A stretch of 64,000 nucleotides of DNA, taken from positions 1-64,000 of the forward strand of contig NZ_JACHCI010000015.1 of assembly GCF_014200675.1 (NCBI RefSeq), in the 5' to 3' direction. The notes under the pieces were generated by a model. That model saw only the letters and a program-made list of their open reading frames with translations. It had not been told where the DNA came from and did no database searches. Shown here one piece after another: positions 1-8,208 of the stretch (position 1 is the first letter of the stretch; every line of letters begins with the position of its first letter). The position numbers and the translations under genes were made by a program. The stretch comes from Janthinobacterium saanense (GTDB lineage: Bacteria; Pseudomonadota; Gammaproteobacteria; Burkholderiales; Burkholderiaceae_D).

Positions 1-77
1 CCGCCCCCGTTGGTATCGGCAGCGTTATGCTGCACTAGGTTGGACCATTGGCAGGCAGGACGGTTCGGCAAAGATGA
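1..77. other. Left-edge sequence without a recognisable gene
   Basis: The first 77 bases hold no coding sequence I can name. The plus frame that continues into the flavin reductase has stops at 36-38 and 75-77. A minus-strand frame is open from about 75 to the window start but is too short to identify. The sequence does not look like the missing N-terminus of the flavin reductase in any frame, so a rearrangement or an assembly junction near 78 is possible. Confidence 0.4.
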
Positions 78-536
78 AGATCAGCGCTAATCAACCTCGA
101 TTTTGTGCCTCCCAAGCTGACGGTGGTACTGGACAAGGCGACCAGCACGCGCGCGCTGGTCGAAGGCAGCGGGACTTTTGTGATTCAAGTGCCGACGGCG
201 GCGCAGCTGCACCTGACGCACGCCGTGGGCACACGCAGCCTGGCCGATGAGCCGGACAAGCTGGCCCGCGCCGGCGTGGAGTTGTTCGCCCGCGAAGGCC
301 ACGATCTGCCCTTCGTGGCCGGCTGCTCCGCGTGGCTGGCTTGCCGGCTGATCCCCGAACCGCACAATCAAAATACCTATGATTTATTCATCGGCGAAGT
401 CGTGGCCGCCTGGGCCGACACGCGCGTGTTCAGCGATGGCCACTGGCATTTTGAAAACGCCGATCCCTCGCTGCGCAGCCTGCATTACATCGCTGGCGGC
501 CAGTTTTACGCGATCGGCGAGTCCTTGACGGTTTAA
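78..536 (+). pseudogene. Flavin reductase family protein, 5'-truncated
   Basis: The frame encodes the C-terminal three quarters of a DIM6/NTAB-type flavin reductase domain, a fold that binds FMN and reduces flavin with NAD(P)H. Family-like segments are PPKLTVVLDKAT at the start, AWLACRLIPE in the middle and LHYIAGGQFYAIGE at the end. Family-like residues (NLDFVPPKL) begin upstream of the only possible start, a GTG at 105 with no ribosome binding site, and a stop at 75-77 closes the frame. About 35-40 N-terminal residues carrying part of the flavin site are missing compared with the usual ~190 residues. I infer a truncated, probably inactive gene. The stop codon overlaps the convergent DUF2145 gene by four bases. 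A contig-edge artefact would look the same. Confidence 0.6.
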
Positions 537-1423
537 TCGAAGGGAATCACGCGGTCGCCGGGACCGGGCACGCAGCCATCGGCGACCGGCGACCAGCCCT
601 TGTGTACCACCACCTGCTTGCCATCGTGGCAGATTTCCACGCGTTCGCTGGCTGGCAGGCGTGCGTGGACCAAGCTTTCCAGGCTGGCAGGCAAGCTCAC
701 TTGCATGCGCAGGGTAGCTACGTCGACTTTCGGATGGTCGTCCAAATGTATCAGCGGCACGAACAGGGCGCCGAACATCAGCCAGCGTGAACTGATCGGC
801 ACCGGCTCGGGCGCATACGCCGCCGTGCGCAGCCAGTCCTGCGCCCGCGCGCGCAAATCGTCGCCATCGGTCAGCTCGCCCCAGGCGGCGGCCAGCAATT
901 CGGCCACCCACTGGTTGCAGTTCTGGTATTCCAGGCTGAAAGGATAGGCGTTGGCGCTGTAGCGGCCCGCCAGCAAATGCTGCACGCGGGCCGGGTCCAG
1001 CAGCGCCTGGCGCAGCGGCGCCAGGGTGTCGGCCGGCAGGCGCACCAGCGAGACATAAGCGAGCGATGGATTGTCCGTGCCCATGGCAAAACCGGCCGTG
1101 CCCTGGTCGAAGATGCGCGGCCGGCCTTCGTCGCAGGCGTAATAGAGCTGGCGCGCAGACCAGGCGCCGTCGTCATGGCGCCAGGCCAGGGCTGCGTGCG
1201 AATAGCGGATGCCGAAGCGCGACAGGTCCAGGCCGGAGCGGCTGACCAGGGCCACGCTGCCTTCGGTGGCCGCCAGTTCCTGGCGCACCACGGCGGCAAA
1301 ACGCAATAAAAGGTCTTGTTCGGTGGCGCTGAGCTCCTGCGAGCGGTCGCAGAAACGCGATGATGCCGATGCGCTGCCGGCGCAAACGGCCAGTAGCAGT
1401 CCTAGCAGGTGACGCAGCTTCAC
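533..1423 (-). CDS. DUF2145 domain-containing exported protein
   Basis: This 296-residue protein begins with a clear signal peptide (basic MKLRH, hydrophobic LLGLLLAVCAG, Ala-Ser-Ala cleavage region) and then matches the DUF2145 family over most of its length, with recognisable segments such as YSHAALAWR, IFDQGTAGFA and EYQNCNQWVAE. The Asn-Cys-Asn-Gln-Trp stretch with the upstream His resembles a papain-like (NlpC/P60-type) Cys/His arrangement, so a periplasmic peptidase or amidase role is possible, but that is inference. It starts with GTG, overlapping the stop of the upstream exported protein by four bases (GTGA), so the two are translationally coupled. The 3' end overlaps the convergent flavin reductase remnant. 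Confidence 0.85.
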   Translation of the reverse strand: MKLRHLLGLLLAVCAGSASASSRFCDRSQELSATEQDLLLRFAAVVRQELAATEGSVALVSRSGLDLSRFGIRYSHAALAWRHDDGAWSARQLYYACDEGRPRIFDQGTAGFAMGTDNPSLAYVSLVRLPADTLAPLRQALLDPARVQHLLAGRYSANAYPFSLEYQNCNQWVAELLAAAWGELTDGDDLRARAQDWLRTAAYAPEPVPISSRWLMFGALFVPLIHLDDHPKVDVATLRMQVSLPASLESLVHARLPASERVEICHDGKQVVVHKGWSPVADGCVPGPGDRVIPFD

Positions 1424-1869
1424 ATGCTGACCGGACGCGCTGCCAGTTCGCCGTACCAGTCGTCGGCCAGCACCAGGAAGAAGGCCACGCGGTTATCGTT
1501 GCGGGCAAATTCGATGCCGTAGTCGCGGTTTTGCGCATGCACGGCGTCGCCTTGCGCCAGTTGCTGCTTGTCGAAGGTGGTTTTGGGCAGGTCCAGCGTG
1601 AGCGGTGTTGCTTCCGTTTCGGCTTGCAGGGTCAAACGGGTCATGCCCTCGCGGCCAGGCACGGCGGCGATATCGATGATGCGGTAGGGGCCATTGGCCA
1701 CGCGCCGGTCATGGCGCGAGCTGTTGCTCGAACCGTTCAGTGAATCGGAGATGCTGCCGCTCGAGGCGGAGCCTGCGCTGGAAGCCGATGAAACGATGCT
1801 GTCGGCGTGCGCGAGATGAGTCATGGTCAGCGCTGCGGCCAGGCCGAGCACGCGTAAAGTAGTCTTCAA
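1420..1869 (-). CDS. Small exported protein of unknown function, partner of DUF2145 gene
   Basis: A 149-residue protein with a signal peptide (hydrophobic LGLAAALTMTHLAHA, cleavage after Ala) followed by a Ser/Gly-rich linker and a compact C-terminal part rich in short beta-strand-like segments (YRIIDIAAV, TRLTLQAE, FFLVLADDWYGEL). I do not recognise the family. The start is taken as TTG at 1869 because AAGGA lies seven bases upstream and the signal peptide follows directly; an internal ATG would cut the signal peptide. It is the first gene of a two-gene operon with the DUF2145 protein, so the two probably act together in the periplasm. Confidence 0.7.
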   Translation of the reverse strand: MKTTLRVLGLAAALTMTHLAHADSIVSSASSAGSASSGSISDSLNGSSNSSRHDRRVANGPYRIIDIAAVPGREGMTRLTLQAETEATPLTLDLPKTTFDKQQLAQGDAVHAQNRDYGIEFARNDNRVAFFLVLADDWYGELAARPVSM

Positions 1870-1968
1870 GGCGGTGTCCTTACTCTATTCCAGTGTGTCC
1901 CTATAGACGAAAGGCCGGATGCAGTGCTGCATGCCGGCGTCAGGATCATAGCAGATCACCCCGGCAGA

Positions 1969-2802
1969 TCATCCAAGTAATACTGTGATCAGCGCCTGCG
2001 CCTCGGCGGACGGCGTGCTGCGCAGCGCTTGCAGCACGGGGTCGGTGTCCAGATAGGTTTGCAGCTCTGCGCTGACGGTGCGCGGCGCCTGCGGCAATGG
2101 CGAGGCCGCGCCCACCACCAGCTTGGCCAGCAGCAGCGTATCGCGCAAGCCTGCTGGCGGCAGCATGATGGTGGTGCCGGGCAGGGTCACGATGGCGTCG
2201 GCCAGTCTTGGCGGCACGCCCAGTTGCCGCATCAGCGCGCGCGTGATCACTTCCAGCGCTGCCGCCATGTGGCCATCGAGCTGCTGGTACAAGCCCGGCA
2301 TCCTGTCGGCTTCGGCCAGCAGGTACAAGCCGCCCACTTCATGCACGATGGCCGCAAACATGGCGGTATCGGCATCGGTCTTCGTGATGGCGCGGGCGAT
2401 GTCGTGCGACATGGCCGTCACATGCACGGTGTGCGTCCATAACTGGGCGGCCATGGTGCGCAGATGGTCGTCGGCGATGCCGGTATGGATTTGCCGGATG
2501 ACGGCCGCCGTCGCCAGCGATTGCAGGTTGCGCTGTCCCAGGCGCTCGATGGCGGCGCGCACGCTGCTCACGGGCTGTATGCGGCCATGCGTAAAGATCA
2601 CCGAATTGGCCAGGGCCACGGCGCGCGCCGACAGGGCCGGTTCGGATAGCAGCAGGCGGTGGATGTCGGCGACGTGAAAATCGGCATCGCCCAGCGCCTG
2701 TTGCAGGCGCAGCGCGGCATTCACGCTGGTGGGGAAGGTCAGTTCGTCGTCCCGGGCGCGGGACAGCAGCAGGGACAGGCTATTGAGGGTGTCGACATGC
2801 AT
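1969..2802 (-). CDS. HDOD domain-containing protein
   Basis: The 277 residues form a single HDOD domain. Visible family features are the FPTSVNAALRLQQAL helix, LSEPALSARAVALANS, and the degenerate metal-site helix HEVGGLYLLAEAD, where a phosphodiesterase HD would have His-Asp. HDOD proteins lack catalytic HD residues and act in signal transduction, often alongside c-di-GMP or two-component systems, but no partner domain or neighbour here shows which pathway. It is a cytoplasmic stand-alone protein, divergent from the SulP transporter. No clear ribosome binding site precedes the ATG. Confidence 0.85.
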   Translation of the reverse strand: MHVDTLNSLSLLLSRARDDELTFPTSVNAALRLQQALGDADFHVADIHRLLLSEPALSARAVALANSVIFTHGRIQPVSSVRAAIERLGQRNLQSLATAAVIRQIHTGIADDHLRTMAAQLWTHTVHVTAMSHDIARAITKTDADTAMFAAIVHEVGGLYLLAEADRMPGLYQQLDGHMAAALEVITRALMRQLGVPPRLADAIVTLPGTTIMLPPAGLRDTLLLAKLVVGAASPLPQAPRTVSAELQTYLDTDPVLQALRSTPSAEAQALITVLLG

Positions 2803-2963
2803 GGGTGGTTGGCGAAGTCATCAATAAGTTATCAACCAAGGCATTATTCATCATTTCTCCTGCGGGACCCGGTTCATTAGGACGTGATGTGGCGATTCTT
2901 GCTGCATCCGGCCGCACTTTGCGCCATTATGGAAGACAAACAAACCTGACAAGGACAGTCACG

Positions 2964-4625
2964 ATGAACGCCATGGCCAGTATGTCCACCAATCGCTGGC
3001 AAGACGCCAGCGCCGGCCTGTCGATTGCCGGCTTGCTGCTGCCCGAAGCGGTGGCCTATGCCAGCATCGCCAATCTGTCGCCGCAAGCGGGCATCCTGGC
3101 GCTGTTCGTCGGCCTGCTATGTTATGGCTTGCTGGGCACCAGCCGCTTTGCCATCGTCTCGGCCACCTCGTCTTCGGCCGCCGTGCTGGCCGCCGCCATG
3201 GCTTCCTTATCGGGTGGCACGGCGGGCCACAAGCTGATGCTGATGGCGGGGCTGGTGATGCTGACAGGCGCTTTTTTTCTGCTGGCGTGGCTGGCCAGGC
3301 TGGGCAGCATCACGGAATTCATCGCCAAGCCTGTGCTGCGCGGCTTTTCCTTTGGCTTGGCCATCGTCATCATCGTCAAGCAATTGCCCAGCGTGCTGGG
3401 CGTGCAGCCGGGCCATAGCGACCTGCTGCATCTGCTGCCCGATTTGCTGGGCAGTGCAGGGCAATGGAACTGGAGTGGTGCGGCCACCTGTGCGCTGGCG
3501 CTGCTGTTGCTGTTCGTGCTCAGGCGCTGGCAGCGCTGGCCCGCCGGCCTGATTGTCATCGCGCTGGGCATCGCGGCCGGGCGCTGGCTGGACTTGCCCA
3601 GCCACGGCGTGGCCCTGGTGGGGAGCATCGATTTGACGCTGGCCATGCCGGTGTTTCCGCAACTGACGCAGGCCGAATGGACGCGGCTGGCCGAGCTGGC
3701 CTTTGCGCTGGCGCTGATTTTGTATGCGGAATCGTATGGCTCCATCCGCAATTTCGCCCTGAAACATGGCGATACGGTGGCCGCCGAGCGCGACTTGCTG
3801 GCGCTGGGGCTGGCCAATGTGCTGGCCGGCTTGCTGCAAGCCATGCCGGTGGGCGCCGGTTATTCCGCCACTTCGGCCAACGACGCCGCTGGCGCCACGT
3901 CGCGCCTGGCCGGGCTGGTGGCGGCGGTCGTGGTCGGCCTGATCGTGCTGACCATGCTGCCTTTGGTGGCGCTGGTGCCGGTGCCGGTATTGGCTGCCGT
4001 GGTGATCCACGCCGTCAGCCATACCTTGAATCCCGCGGCGTTGAAGCCGTATTTCAGCTGGCGCCGCGACCGGCTGCTGGTGCTGGTGGCGATTGCCGGC
4101 GTGCTGCTGTTTGGCGTGCTCGATGGCTTGCTGGTGGCGATTGCCATCAGCCTGGCGCTGATGCTGCGCCGGCTGTCGCAACCGGGCTTGTCGGTGCTGG
4201 GCCGGCTGGGCGACAGCCACGATTACGTGAAGCTGGCGCAGCACCCGGCGGCCAGGGCCCAGCCTGGCATGCTGATCTTGCGGGTCGATGAGCCGCTATT
4301 CTTTGTCAATGCCGAGCGCAGCCTGCACCTGGCGCGTGGCATGCTCGACGATAGCCATGCCGGCAAGGTCATCCTGAGCCTGGAAGAGTCGCCCGACCTC
4401 GATGGCAGCAGCGTCGAAGCGTTGCGCGACTTTGCCCTGTTTGTCCATCAACGGGGCTTGCGGCTGGCGCTGGCGCGGCTGAAGGAACCCGTGTTCGAGC
4501 TGCTGCAGGGCGCCATGCAGGATCTGCTGGCCGAGAATCCCCAGGCGCTGGTCTTGAGCGAACTGAGCGTGGCCGAAGCGGTGCGCCTGCTTGATTCCTT
4601 TGATTCCACACTGCATGAAACTTGA
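2964..4625 (+). CDS. SulP family inorganic anion transporter with STAS domain
   Basis: The 553-residue protein has 10-12 hydrophobic segments (about residues 15-425) followed by a C-terminal STAS domain (about 433-540; PGMLILRVDE and the phosphorylation-type DLDGSSVEAL segment). The N-terminal AGLSIAGLLLPEAVAYASIA is the SulP signature helix. SulP proteins carry sulfate, bicarbonate or other anions across the inner membrane; the substrate cannot be read here. I chose the ATG at 2964 because AAGGA lies at 2951-2955 and the family N-terminus begins there; the frame is open further upstream but without family sequence. It is monocistronic. Confidence 0.9.
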   Translation: MNAMASMSTNRWQDASAGLSIAGLLLPEAVAYASIANLSPQAGILALFVGLLCYGLLGTSRFAIVSATSSSAAVLAAAMASLSGGTAGHKLMLMAGLVMLTGAFFLLAWLARLGSITEFIAKPVLRGFSFGLAIVIIVKQLPSVLGVQPGHSDLLHLLPDLLGSAGQWNWSGAATCALALLLLFVLRRWQRWPAGLIVIALGIAAGRWLDLPSHGVALVGSIDLTLAMPVFPQLTQAEWTRLAELAFALALILYAESYGSIRNFALKHGDTVAAERDLLALGLANVLAGLLQAMPVGAGYSATSANDAAGATSRLAGLVAAVVVGLIVLTMLPLVALVPVPVLAAVVIHAVSHTLNPAALKPYFSWRRDRLLVLVAIAGVLLFGVLDGLLVAIAISLALMLRRLSQPGLSVLGRLGDSHDYVKLAQHPAARAQPGMLILRVDEPLFFVNAERSLHLARGMLDDSHAGKVILSLEESPDLDGSSVEALRDFALFVHQRGLRLALARLKEPVFELLQGAMQDLLAENPQALVLSELSVAEAVRLLDSFDSTLHET

Positions 4626-4674
4626 GCAGGCTTGTGCTACGCTGGCAGCCACTTGAAGCGGATAAGGAGCTGGC

Positions 4675-5295
4675 ATGACACGCGCAAAACCCCAGTTGGT
4701 GAAGGCAAGGCTGAACAAGCTGCTGCCGACCCAGATTACCGTCGGCATGGCCGAAGTCGCGCTCAAGCGTGAGCGCTGGGCCAGCCTGGGCAAGAAGGCG
4801 CGCGCGACGGCGCTGTCCGATCACTGGTTTCCCAGCATTATCGGCCCGGAAGGCCAGCATTACATCGTCGACCACCACCATTTCGGCCTGGCGCTGCACC
4901 AGGAAGGCGTGAAAACGGTCAGCCTGATGATCTTGAAAGACCTGTCCTGGCTGGAACCGCTGCATTTCTGGCATGTGATGGACCACCACCAGTGGGTGCA
5001 CCCCTATGACGGAGAAGGCTTGCGCCGCGATTTTTCAGCGCTGCCCAAGCATTTGACCGGCTTGCAGGACGACCCCTACCGCAGCCTGGCCGGCGAATTG
5101 CGCAGCGCCGGCGGTTATGCCAAGGACGTGACGCCATTCAGCGAATTCCTGTGGGCCGATTTCTTCCGCAGCCGCATCGCGCCGGCCAGCCTGCAGAAAA
5201 ATTTCAGCAAGGCGCTAGCGCAGGCGATGAAACTGGCAAGCAGCCAGCAGGCGCGCTATCTGCCCGGCTGGACCGGGGTGGTGCCGCCGGGCTGA
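4675..5295 (+). CDS. ParB-like nuclease family protein (ParBc_2)
   Basis: The 206 residues match the ParBc_2 family of stand-alone ParB/sulfiredoxin-fold proteins: an N-terminal part setting out what is required (ITVGMAEVALKRERW), then GPEGQHYIVDHHHFGLAL in the position of the ParB/Srx nucleotide-binding motif, followed by helices with HFWHVMDHHQWVHPYD. The biochemical function of this family is not settled; it is not a chromosome-partition ParB because it has no HTH domain. AAGGAG at 4664-4669 precedes the ATG. It lies between SulP and a conserved unknown gene, all on the plus strand with gaps of 49 and 63 bases. Confidence 0.8.
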   Translation: MTRAKPQLVKARLNKLLPTQITVGMAEVALKRERWASLGKKARATALSDHWFPSIIGPEGQHYIVDHHHFGLALHQEGVKTVSLMILKDLSWLEPLHFWHVMDHHQWVHPYDGEGLRRDFSALPKHLTGLQDDPYRSLAGELRSAGGYAKDVTPFSEFLWADFFRSRIAPASLQKNFSKALAQAMKLASSQQARYLPGWTGVVPPG

Positions 5296-5358
5296 GCTGG
5301 CCCTCGGCTATAATCGCGGCACCCTGGCAAGCTTGCCAACGGCGTCACGGGACCGACC

Positions 5359-6153
5359 ATGCATAAACTGATTTCTGAATTACACCGTTTGTATCTGTTC
5401 GATGAACAGCGCTATCTGGAAGCCGATGGCAGCGAACATGCTTTGATTCCGGCCGTGCTGGCGCGCCATCTGTCGGGCGAACACACGGTGGCTGTCAAGC
5501 TGGTCAGCGACAGCGGCCTGGCGCGCGCGCTGGTGATGGAGTTCGGCGGCAAGGGCGGCGGCGAAGCACATTGGGCTGCGCTGTGCACGATCGCCAATGC
5601 GCTGCAGCATGAGCTGGACTTGCCGGCGCCGGCCGTCAGCATCTCGGGCACGGCGTTTCAATTATGGCTGTCGCTGGCCACGCCCGTGCCGTTGGCCCAG
5701 GCGCAGCAATTCGTGCAGTTGCTGCGTTCGACTTTTTTGCCGGTCTCGACCGATATTCTCGCCGTGCCGCCATCTGCCTATCTGGAACAGGCGCAGCTGC
5801 CGCCGTGCCTGCAGCCCTCGGGCAAATGGGCCGCCTTTATCCACCCCGGCATGGGCGCCGCGTTTGCCGACGAACCGGGTCTGGACATGCCGCCCACGCC
5901 CGCCGCGCAACTGGGTTTCCTGGACGGCGTACGCAGCATTGCACCGGCGCAGTTTGCCCAGGCGCTGGCCAAATTGCAGCAGCATGCGGGACTGGCGGCC
6001 GAACCCGTGGCCGCCGCCATTGCTCCCGCTCCCGCATCCACCGGTCCCGCCTCCGCGCCAGGCTTGCTGCTGCAGGACGCCACCCTGGAAGATATCGTGC
6101 GCTGGCTGCATGCGCGCAATATTGAACCGACTTTCCGGCACAGGCTGCCTTAG
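5359..6153 (+). CDS. Conserved protein of unknown function, possible degenerate primase-like fold
   Basis: I do not recognise the family with certainty. The 264-residue protein has an N-terminal alpha/beta region, a Pro/Ala-rich linker (about residues 215-235) and a short C-terminal helical segment (TLEDIVRWLHARNIEPTFR). The run ALVMEFGGKGG, then PAPAVSISG, FQLWLSLATPVPLAQAQ and PSGKWAAFIHPGM resembles in order and spacing the archaeo-eukaryotic primase domain of TOTE-type proteins, but the catalytic acidic pair is not present (MEFGGK where DxD would be) and the active-site His position is Gln. It is cytoplasmic, with no signal or membrane segment. The primase resemblance is a pattern impression only. 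Confidence 0.55.
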   Translation: MHKLISELHRLYLFDEQRYLEADGSEHALIPAVLARHLSGEHTVAVKLVSDSGLARALVMEFGGKGGGEAHWAALCTIANALQHELDLPAPAVSISGTAFQLWLSLATPVPLAQAQQFVQLLRSTFLPVSTDILAVPPSAYLEQAQLPPCLQPSGKWAAFIHPGMGAAFADEPGLDMPPTPAAQLGFLDGVRSIAPAQFAQALAKLQQHAGLAAEPVAAAIAPAPASTGPASAPGLLLQDATLEDIVRWLHARNIEPTFRHRLP

Positions 6154-6195
6154 CCAGGCACCGTGGCGCTTGCGTGCACATGTGCCGGCGCTGTA

Positions 6196-6723
6196 CTAGA
6201 GCCGGTTCATGGTCCACATCACGCTGGCGATTTTCCATTGTTCATCGCCGACCTTCATCATTTGCCAGGTTTCAATCCCGTAGTTCTCCGTTTTTCCTTC
6301 CCGGACGAATTCATAGTCGAACATCACCCATGCCACGTTGCCGTCCTGGGTGATCTTCACGTTGTAGAATTTTTCCTCGGTCGCTACCTTGGACGTGCCG
6401 ATCACGCGCGCGAAATCGCCGTATCCACCCGCGCGCAGGCCGTCGAACGTGACGTCATGCTTGTCGCGCACGTAGGCAATATCGTCGGGGCTCATGGGGG
6501 AATCGAACAGGATGTTCGAATTGAGTACCAGTGTCGATAGCAGCTTGCGGTCCTTGGTCTTGATCGCGGTCTGGAAGTCTTCAATCACCTTGTTGATCGC
6601 CCGCGTATCCTGCGGCGTCGAGACATGCTTGCCGATATAGGCCGGGATGCTATCGGCTGCGCCTGCGGTAACGTTGCACAGTAATAGCGATGTGGCGAGA
6701 AACGCCGAAGTCATGAAACGCAT
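6196..6723 (-). CDS. Exported SnoaL-like/NTF2-fold protein
   Basis: The 175 residues begin with a signal peptide (FMTSAFLATSLLLCNVTAGA, cleavage before Asp-Ser) and continue as an NTF2/SnoaL-like cone fold: INKVIEDFQTAIKTKDRKLL helix, then VAWVMFDYEFVREGK and a terminal ETWQMMKVGDEQWKIASV strand pair. These domains bind small ligands or act as simple enzymes; nothing fixes the ligand. AAAGG precedes the ATG by about seven bases. It is convergent with the preceding conserved gene and lies close to a remnant of a second, related fold gene at 6914-7060. Confidence 0.8.
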   Translation of the reverse strand: MRFMTSAFLATSLLLCNVTAGAADSIPAYIGKHVSTPQDTRAINKVIEDFQTAIKTKDRKLLSTLVLNSNILFDSPMSPDDIAYVRDKHDVTFDGLRAGGYGDFARVIGTSKVATEEKFYNVKITQDGNVAWVMFDYEFVREGKTENYGIETWQMMKVGDEQWKIASVMWTMNRL

Positions 6724-6913
6724 GGGTAACCTTTAAGAAGATGTAAAAATACCATCTTAATGCTGATTGCTGAAATGCAAGAGGAATTGAGTCTATGAGC
6801 CTTTATCCGTGCATATCTGAACGCACCCCTGACGATAATGGTTCTGCAGCCACTATTGGCATGTGCACCGCACGATGATCAGTGTCGTCATGCGAGAATA
6901 TGCTCCTGGTACT
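6724..6913. other. Intergenic sequence, no gene seen
   Basis: AT-richer than its surroundings. It carries the promoter side of the exported SnoaL-like gene and the downstream side of a gene remnant. I see no convincing open frame, terminator or repeat in it. Confidence 0.4.
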
Positions 6914-7060
6914 TTAGTTTGGCACCGAATGCGCATAACTAATGATGCGTGACACGCGCCATTGCTGGCCATCCTGCTGCCAGATATGCACGAATTTGGC
7001 TACTGTCGTCAGTTTTTCCGGCTTGCCTGGCCATCGGATGAAAGCCAGGCTGGCATGCAT
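6914..7060 (-). pseudogene. C-terminal remnant of a SnoaL-like/DUF4440 protein
   Basis: A 48-codon minus-strand frame reads ASLAFIRWPGKPEKLTTVAK followed by FVHIWQQDGQQWRVSRIISY and ends at a stop at 6914-6916. The final two beta strands (KFVHIWQQDGQQWRVSRIISYAH-type) are characteristic of the end of SnoaL/DUF4440 domains, which are normally about 120-150 residues. The upstream part is replaced by the 3' end of the nitronate monooxygenase gene, whose stop lies at 7062-7064, so only the last third remains. The frame starts within a few bases of that stop. I infer a deletion that fused the regions; the piece could still be translated by read-on initiation but would not fold alone. Confidence 0.55.
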
Positions 7061-7061
7061 A

Positions 7062-8123
7062 TCAGGCAACTATTTCTTTGACCAGGGTCTCTATCAGCTG
7101 CTGCGCCGGCATTTCCCGCGCCAGCGGCGCGCCCTGGCCCGCCCATTGTGCGGCAAATTCGCTGTTGCCCAGTTTGGTCGCTGCCGCGTTCAATTGCTTG
7201 GCCGCATCGTAGGCGACCGGATAGGCGGCTGGCGGCGGGCTGCCCGCTGCTTCGCCATATGCAATAAACCGATTCACCATGCCGCGCGCCAGCCGGCCCG
7301 AGAAAGTGCTGGTCAGGCGCGTCGCCGCCGCCCGTGCGCTTTGCAGATTGCTGCGGTAGCTGGCATTGGCCGCCGATTCGGGGCACAGGATGAACGCCGT
7401 ACCCAGCTGGGCAGCCACGGCGCCCGCATCCAGCGCGGCGCGGATAGCCTGCCCATCCATGATGCCGCCGGCGGCGATGATGGGCAATTTGCTGCGGCTG
7501 CTAAGTAGCCGCAGCAGTACCAGGGTGCTGTGCCGCTCATCGGTCGCCTCTGGATCGAAACAGCCGCGATGGCCGCCTGCTTCAACCCCTTGCGCCACGA
7601 TGGCGTCGACCCCGGCTTGTTCGATCAGCGCCGCTTCCTGCAGATTGGTGGCCGTCGCCATGGTGTAGATGCCGGCCTGGCGCAGGGCGGCGATGTGTTC
7701 GTTTGGTGGCAAGCCGAAATGGAAGCTGACGACGGCGGGGCGCTGTTCCAGCAGCAGCGCCAACATTTCTTCATCGCCGAGGAAGGTTGGATAGATTTCA
7801 TTGAGGGTAGAGGGCAGGGCTGAGTTCACCTCGGCAAACAAGGGCGCCAGATGGGCCAGCCAGGCCGCTTCGCGCTGGGTATCGCGTTGCGCCGGCGCAT
7901 GGCAAAACACATTCACGTTGAAAGGTTTATTCGTCAGCGCGCGCGTCTCTTCCACCATCTGGTGTGCCTGCGCTACGGTGCTGGCGCCTATGCCCAGGGA
8001 ACCCAGGCCGCCCGCGTTTGACACGGCGGCGGCCAGCTGCGGCGTGGAAATGCCAGCCATCGGAGCCTGGATAATCGGCAACTGGATGGCGAGCCGGTCA
8101 AGAAAGTGCTGAGAGGTGTTCAT
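7062..8123 (-). CDS. Nitronate monooxygenase
   Basis: The 353 residues match the FMN-dependent nitronate monooxygenase/2-nitropropane dioxygenase family, a TIM barrel that oxidises alkyl nitronates such as propionate-3-nitronate. Visible motifs are QAPMAGIST near residue 20, the FMN-phosphate segment GVEAGGHRG, and [20 protein letters not shown]. The start at 8123 is chosen because AAGGAA precedes it and homology begins at [11 protein letters not shown]; the frame runs 14 codons further upstream without a site. The divergent LysR gene and a palindrome between the two suggest LysR control. Confidence 0.92.
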   Translation of the reverse strand: MNTSQHFLDRLAIQLPIIQAPMAGISTPQLAAAVSNAGGLGSLGIGASTVAQAHQMVEETRALTNKPFNVNVFCHAPAQRDTQREAAWLAHLAPLFAEVNSALPSTLNEIYPTFLGDEEMLALLLEQRPAVVSFHFGLPPNEHIAALRQAGIYTMATATNLQEAALIEQAGVDAIVAQGVEAGGHRGCFDPEATDERHSTLVLLRLLSSRSKLPIIAAGGIMDGQAIRAALDAGAVAAQLGTAFILCPESAANASYRSNLQSARAAATRLTSTFSGRLARGMVNRFIAYGEAAGSPPPAAYPVAYDAAKQLNAAATKLGNSEFAAQWAGQGAPLAREMPAQQLIETLVKEIVA

Positions 8124-8157
8124 GATATTTCCTTGTTGAGAATGATGGCTGGAAATT

Positions 8158-8174
8158 ATTCGCAATATGCGAAT
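8158..8174. promoter_or_regulatory. LysR-type operator palindrome between NMO and LysR genes
   Basis: ATTCGCA, a 3-base spacer ATA, and TGCGAAT form a perfect inverted repeat (7+3+7) that fits the LysR T-N11-A box. It sits midway in the 85-base divergent spacer between the nitronate monooxygenase and LysR starts, where an autoregulatory site would be expected. Binding is inferred. Confidence 0.6.
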
Positions 8175-8208
8175 ATAATAGCATAATCGTTTTCAAATGG
8201 AGAATTGC

